From: Spirochaetaceae bacterium
GTDB lineage: Bacteria > Spirochaetota > Spirochaetia > DSM-27196 > SLST01
Reading direction: 5' to 3'
NCBI GenBank assembly: GCA_007129695.1
Contig: SKVA01000327.1
Location: 1 to 8,246, forward strand
DNA length: 8,246 bases
A model generated the notes under the pieces. That model was given only the letters and a program-made list of their open reading frames with translations. It made no database searches and was not told the DNA's origin. Below, piece after piece: positions 5,999 through 8,246 of this stretch. Each line of letters starts with the position of its first letter. Positions within the stretch are counted from its first letter, which is position 1. The position numbers were made by a program, and so were the translations under genes.

Positions 5999-7248
5999 GC
6001 TCTACCGTCGATCGGCGCATGTATCGGACGATCAACGAAGACCAGTTTCCGCCACGGATGGAGATCACGTTCGACGATGGCGATCGGAGGCAAACGCTCT
6101 TCTACGAACGGGTCGCGTGGACGATCGACGGCGAAAACCGCGGGCTGCGCTACGGGGAGAACCCGGATCAGCAGGCGTCGCTCTACCGTCTGGTCAACGG
6201 CAACCTGGAGCTAGGCGACGTCGCGTCGATCGCGCCGGGCAGACACCTCGCGAGCGACGTCGAACTGCTGCAGAGTGGCAAGCACCCGGGCAAAATCAAC
6301 ATCACCGACGCCGACAGCGCGCTCAATATCCTGCGTTACTTTCGCGAGCGCCCGGCAACGGTCATCATCAAGCACAACAATCCATGCGGCGTCGCGCTCG
6401 GTGATACGCTCGTGGACAGTTACCGTAAGGCGTACGACGCAGACCGGATCGCGGCGTTCGGCGGCGCGGTTGCGGTGAACCGTGAGATCGACATCGTCAC
6501 GGCGGAGGCGATAGCCGAATCGTACAGCGAGGTGGTCGTCGCACCCGAGTTCGCCGAGGGAGCGATTGCGGTGCTGTCCGCGCGGAAGAACCTCCGTATC
6601 ATGCGTATCGCTGCGATCGACCGGCTCAACGACTACGTCGGTGCGCGCGTCGTCGAGTTTCGTTCGCTGATAGACGGCGGGATGGTCCTGCAGTGGTCGC
6701 AGACGCCCGCGATCGACGATGAGCTGTTCACGACTCCGGCATCGACAATCAGAAAGGACCGCGAGTACCGGATCGAGCGACAACCGACCGCCTCCGAAGT
6801 CCGCGATATGCGGTTCGGGTGGCTTGTCGAGTTCGGCGTGACGAGCAACTCGGTGCTCTACGTCCGCGATGAGGCTACCGTGGGAATCGGCACCGGCGAG
6901 CAGGACCGAGTCGGCGTCGCTGAGATCGCGCGCGACAAGGCGTACCGAAAACACGCCGATCGCATCGCGTGGAGCACCGCGGGATCTCCGTTCAACGCGG
7001 TCACCGATCCCGGCGCCAAAGCAGAAATCTGGCGGCAGACCGAACGCGAGCGCGGCGGCATTCCCGGCTCGGCAATGATCTCAGACGCGTTCTTCCCATT
7101 CCGTGACGGCGTCGATGTCGGACTGCGCGAAGGCGTGAGCGCCGTAGTCCAGCCTGGCGGCGGGCTTCGCGACAGCGAAGTCATCGACGCGTGCAACGAA
7201 GCGGGCGCCACTATGGTGTTTACCGGACAGCGTTCGTTCCGCCACTGA
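5995..7248 (+). CDS. purH: Free-standing AICAR transformylase (PurH C-terminal domain)
   Basis: Transfers a formyl group from 10-formyl-THF to AICAR, giving FAICAR for the cyclohydrolase encoded just upstream. The 417 residues cover the transformylase half of PurH plus about 50 N-terminal residues (including TLFYERVAWTIDGENRG, 34-50) before the usual LRYGENPDQQA (51-61). Other motifs: GKHPGKINITDADSAL (95-110); the catalytic KHNNPCG (126-132) with Lys126 and His127; RIAAFGGAVAVNR (151-163); ERQPTASEVRDM (261-272); TSNSVLY (283-289); SDAFFPFRDGVD (363-374); and the C-terminal QPGGGLRD...MVFTGQRSFRH. All catalytic landmarks are present. GGAGGG (5983-5988), 6 bases before the ATG, is an excellent ribosome site inside the preceding gene, and the ATGA overlap implies coupled translation. 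The pair therefore reads as a true two-gene PurH, not a broken one. A hairpin terminator follows the TGA. Confidence 0.94.
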   Translation: MSSTVDRRMYRTINEDQFPPRMEITFDDGDRRQTLFYERVAWTIDGENRGLRYGENPDQQASLYRLVNGNLELGDVASIAPGRHLASDVELLQSGKHPGKINITDADSALNILRYFRERPATVIIKHNNPCGVALGDTLVDSYRKAYDADRIAAFGGAVAVNREIDIVTAEAIAESYSEVVVAPEFAEGAIAVLSARKNLRIMRIAAIDRLNDYVGARVVEFRSLIDGGMVLQWSQTPAIDDELFTTPASTIRKDREYRIERQPTASEVRDMRFGWLVEFGVTSNSVLYVRDEATVGIGTGEQDRVGVAEIARDKAYRKHADRIAWSTAGSPFNAVTDPGAKAEIWRQTERERGGIPGSAMISDAFFPFRDGVDVGLREGVSAVVQPGGGLRDSEVIDACNEAGATMVFTGQRSFRH

Positions 7249-7260
7249 GCGGTGACCCGA

Positions 7261-7281
7261 GTGCGCCCTGGCGCACCTTTT
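7261..7281 (+). terminator. Probable intrinsic terminator of the folD-purH cluster
   Basis: GTGCGC (7261-7266) and GCGCAC (7271-7276) form a perfect 6-bp GC-rich stem with a CCTG loop, followed by CTTTT (7277-7281). It starts 12 bases after the transformylase stop. The stem is short, so termination could be partial. Confidence 0.65.
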
Positions 7282-7289
7282 GGTATATT
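7281..7289 (+). promoter_or_regulatory. Extended -10 promoter-like element for the small membrane protein gene
   Basis: TGGTATATT fits the extended -10 form TGnTATAAT with one mismatch in the hexamer TATATT (7284-7289). The position 17 bases upstream falls in the terminator stem and carries no -35-like hexamer, which extended -10 promoters can tolerate. Transcription would start near 7296, giving a leader of about 44 bases before the GTG at 7340. Confidence 0.5.
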
Positions 7290-7339
7290 CGGCTGAAAGA
7301 CTCTGTACGACACGAAGACGATTCGTGTGGGAGGAACCG

Positions 7340-7690
7340 GTGAGCGACAGCAGAGACCTTGTTCCAACAAAGACTCTCGTACGCCATGGCACGGTGGGGA
7401 TCGGCGGCATCGTCGGCGGTGGAGTGTTGCTCATTCTAGGATCGCTTGGAGGTCCGTGGGCCTTCATCCTCGGGGGAGTGCTCGCAGTCGGCGGCGCGAT
7501 AGTCGCCGCGTCGAGCAGGGAAGACCGCGTCGCCGGCGGTGTGGTCGCTGGAGCGGGTATCCTGACCGTGCTCAGCGGAATCGGATTCGGCGTCGGTGGC
7601 GCATTGCTCAGTCTGGGTGGCATCGGTCTGATCGCGGCCGGTGCAGTCGGTGCGTACCGCTTCCTCAAGGGCTTGCGAGCACGCCGATAG
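7340..7690 (+). CDS. Small glycine-rich integral membrane protein, function unknown
   Basis: I do not recognise a family. The 116-residue product has a short polar N-terminus (1-16), then almost continuous hydrophobic, Gly/Ala-rich sequence broken by a charged loop SSREDR (58-63), and a basic tail KGLRARR (110-116). It probably forms four closely packed membrane segments, about 17-35, 39-57, 65-83 and 85-106. Repeated GG and GxxxG-type spacing (GIGGIVGGG, GIGFGVGGA) suggests tight helix packing. The basic C-terminus should stay in the cytoplasm. The frame is open from a TTG at 7280, but the GTG at 7340 is preferred because GGGAGGA (7329-7335) sits just before it and the -10-like element lies at 7281-7289, which would be inside the longer form. 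It follows the purH terminator and so is likely its own transcription unit. No catalytic or binding residues stand out. Confidence 0.72.
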   Translation: MSDSRDLVPTKTLVRHGTVGIGGIVGGGVLLILGSLGGPWAFILGGVLAVGGAIVAASSREDRVAGGVVAGAGILTVLSGIGFGVGGALLSLGGIGLIAAGAVGAYRFLKGLRARR

Positions 7691-7739
7691 TCATACTCAG
7701 TGTCAACAGCTACCTCGATCGCACCGACAATCACAGTAG

Positions 7740-8240
7740 ATGTCAACGAATCGGGTCTACGCTATTGCACTCATGCTGGTCACGCTACCGCTGTACGCGC
7801 AGCGCGATGCAGTCGCCGACCTGGAGTGGCTGGTCGCCAATCCTGGCAATCCCGCCTTTACCGAACGGCTTGAGGCGGCGTTCGACGCCGCGGTCACGGT
7901 TGCCGCGATCGCGCGCCTGGCCGACCGGGTGATTCCGGTAGTGACGAGCTCGTCCACCAGGGCGGCCTGGGCCATCAGACTCGCGGACGTGCTGAGGACC
8001 GCGCGCGACTTCGAGCGTGCGTCCGCGCTCTACGAGATCGCCTTTTTCGCGTCGGGGGGCACCGACTACGCGGCGCTCTACGCGCAGGCACAGCTACTAG
8101 TACAGCGTGGAGAGTTCGTCGGGGCCGAACAGCGCGCGCGCACCGTAGTGGATCGCACCGAAGACTACGAACTGAAACGCAGAGCATTCGCTCTCGTCGC
8201 CCGGGTCATGCAGATGACCGGCAGGAGCGCCGAGAACTGA
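7740..8240 (+). CDS. Exported TPR-like repeat protein, possibly truncated
   Basis: A 166-residue product with a signal peptide: Arg5, a hydrophobic core (7-18) and probable cleavage after Ala20 in PLYAQ. The mature part is alpha-helical in character, with helix-pair repeats of TPR type: about 74-106 (RAAWAIRLADVLRTARDFERASALYEIAF) in two helices, 109-140 (ALYAQAQLLVQRGEFVGAE) and a third that begins at 144 but stops at 166 after MQMTGRSAEN. The chain ends part-way through a repeat, and a 13-base sequence is duplicated across the stop codon, so the gene may be shortened by a real mutation or by an error at the sequence edge. The ATG at 7740 lacks a clear ribosome site but begins the signal peptide correctly. 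No promoter is obvious in the 49 bases upstream. A periplasmic scaffold role is plausible from TPR proteins generally; nothing more specific can be said. Confidence 0.7.
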   Translation: MSTNRVYAIALMLVTLPLYAQRDAVADLEWLVANPGNPAFTERLEAAFDAAVTVAAIARLADRVIPVVTSSSTRAAWAIRLADVLRTARDFERASALYEIAFFASGGTDYAALYAQAQLLVQRGEFVGAEQRARTVVDRTEDYELKRRAFALVARVMQMTGRSAEN

Positions 8241-8246
8241 AACGCA
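8169..8246 (+). repeat. 13-base direct repeat pair at the window's right edge
   Basis: GAACTGAAACGCA occurs at 8169-8181 and again at 8234-8246, the last 13 bases of the window, 65 bases apart. In the first copy it reads in frame as Glu-Leu-Lys-Arg; in the second it is out of frame and supplies the TGA stop of the TPR-like gene. The boundary is that of the window, so the repeat might continue beyond it. Confidence 0.6.

Noticed and set aside
5980..6000. PurH split as a frameshift or sequencing error
   Set aside because: A strong ribosome site, clean ATGA overlap and extra N-terminal residues on the second protein argue for two real genes.
1..8246. CRISPR array, tRNA or rRNA, insertion sequence, toxin-antitoxin or defence genes
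   Set aside because: No regularly spaced repeats, cloverleaf, transposase or defence motifs were seen on either strand. Almost all bases are accounted for by housekeeping and envelope genes.

Overview
The window is a GC-rich, gene-dense piece of bacterial chromosome that looks like a spirochaete. Two gene pairs point there. Methionine aminopeptidase is followed directly by an HtrA/DegQ-type protease, and a small outer-membrane barrel resembling the Treponema TP0733 family stands beside folD. As I remember it, T. pallidum has both pairings (TP0842/TP0841 and TP0733/TP0732). Lipobox-type signal peptides on two proteins, with a relaxed residue next to the cysteine, fit too. The assignment rests on recall and pattern recognition; no search was run.

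Layout. Positions 1-2482 (+): the 3' part of a methionine aminopeptidase gene, a lipoprotein-type trypsin-like protease with two PDZ domains, and a purine-type phosphoribosyltransferase. They are joined by GTGA and TAATG overlaps and so are almost certainly co-translated. Positions 2460-4311 (-): an outer-membrane beta-barrel gene followed by a large surface or periplasmic lipoprotein gene, whose 3' end overlaps the phosphoribosyltransferase gene tail to tail. An 80-base divergent gap then leads to positions 4392-7248 (+): folD, a free-standing IMP cyclohydrolase and a free-standing AICAR transformylase, both joints being ATGA overlaps. The run ends at a compact hairpin with a T-tract. Positions 7340-7690 (+) hold a small glycine-rich membrane protein with its own promoter-like element. 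Positions 7740-8240 (+) hold a secreted TPR-like protein that is probably incomplete at the window edge.

How the genes work together. FolD makes 10-formyl-tetrahydrofolate, the formyl donor for AICAR transformylase, and IMP cyclohydrolase then closes the ring. The folD-purH-purH cluster therefore holds the last two steps of de novo purine synthesis and the enzyme that makes their cofactor. The phosphoribosyltransferase may supply the salvage counterpart. The other genes serve protein maturation, envelope quality control and the envelope itself.

I found no CRISPR array, mobile element, tRNA, rRNA or recognisable defence system, and no convincing new system. The points most worth a second look are the cleanly split purH with its altered active-site loop, the tail-to-tail gene overlap, and the odd end of the last gene.
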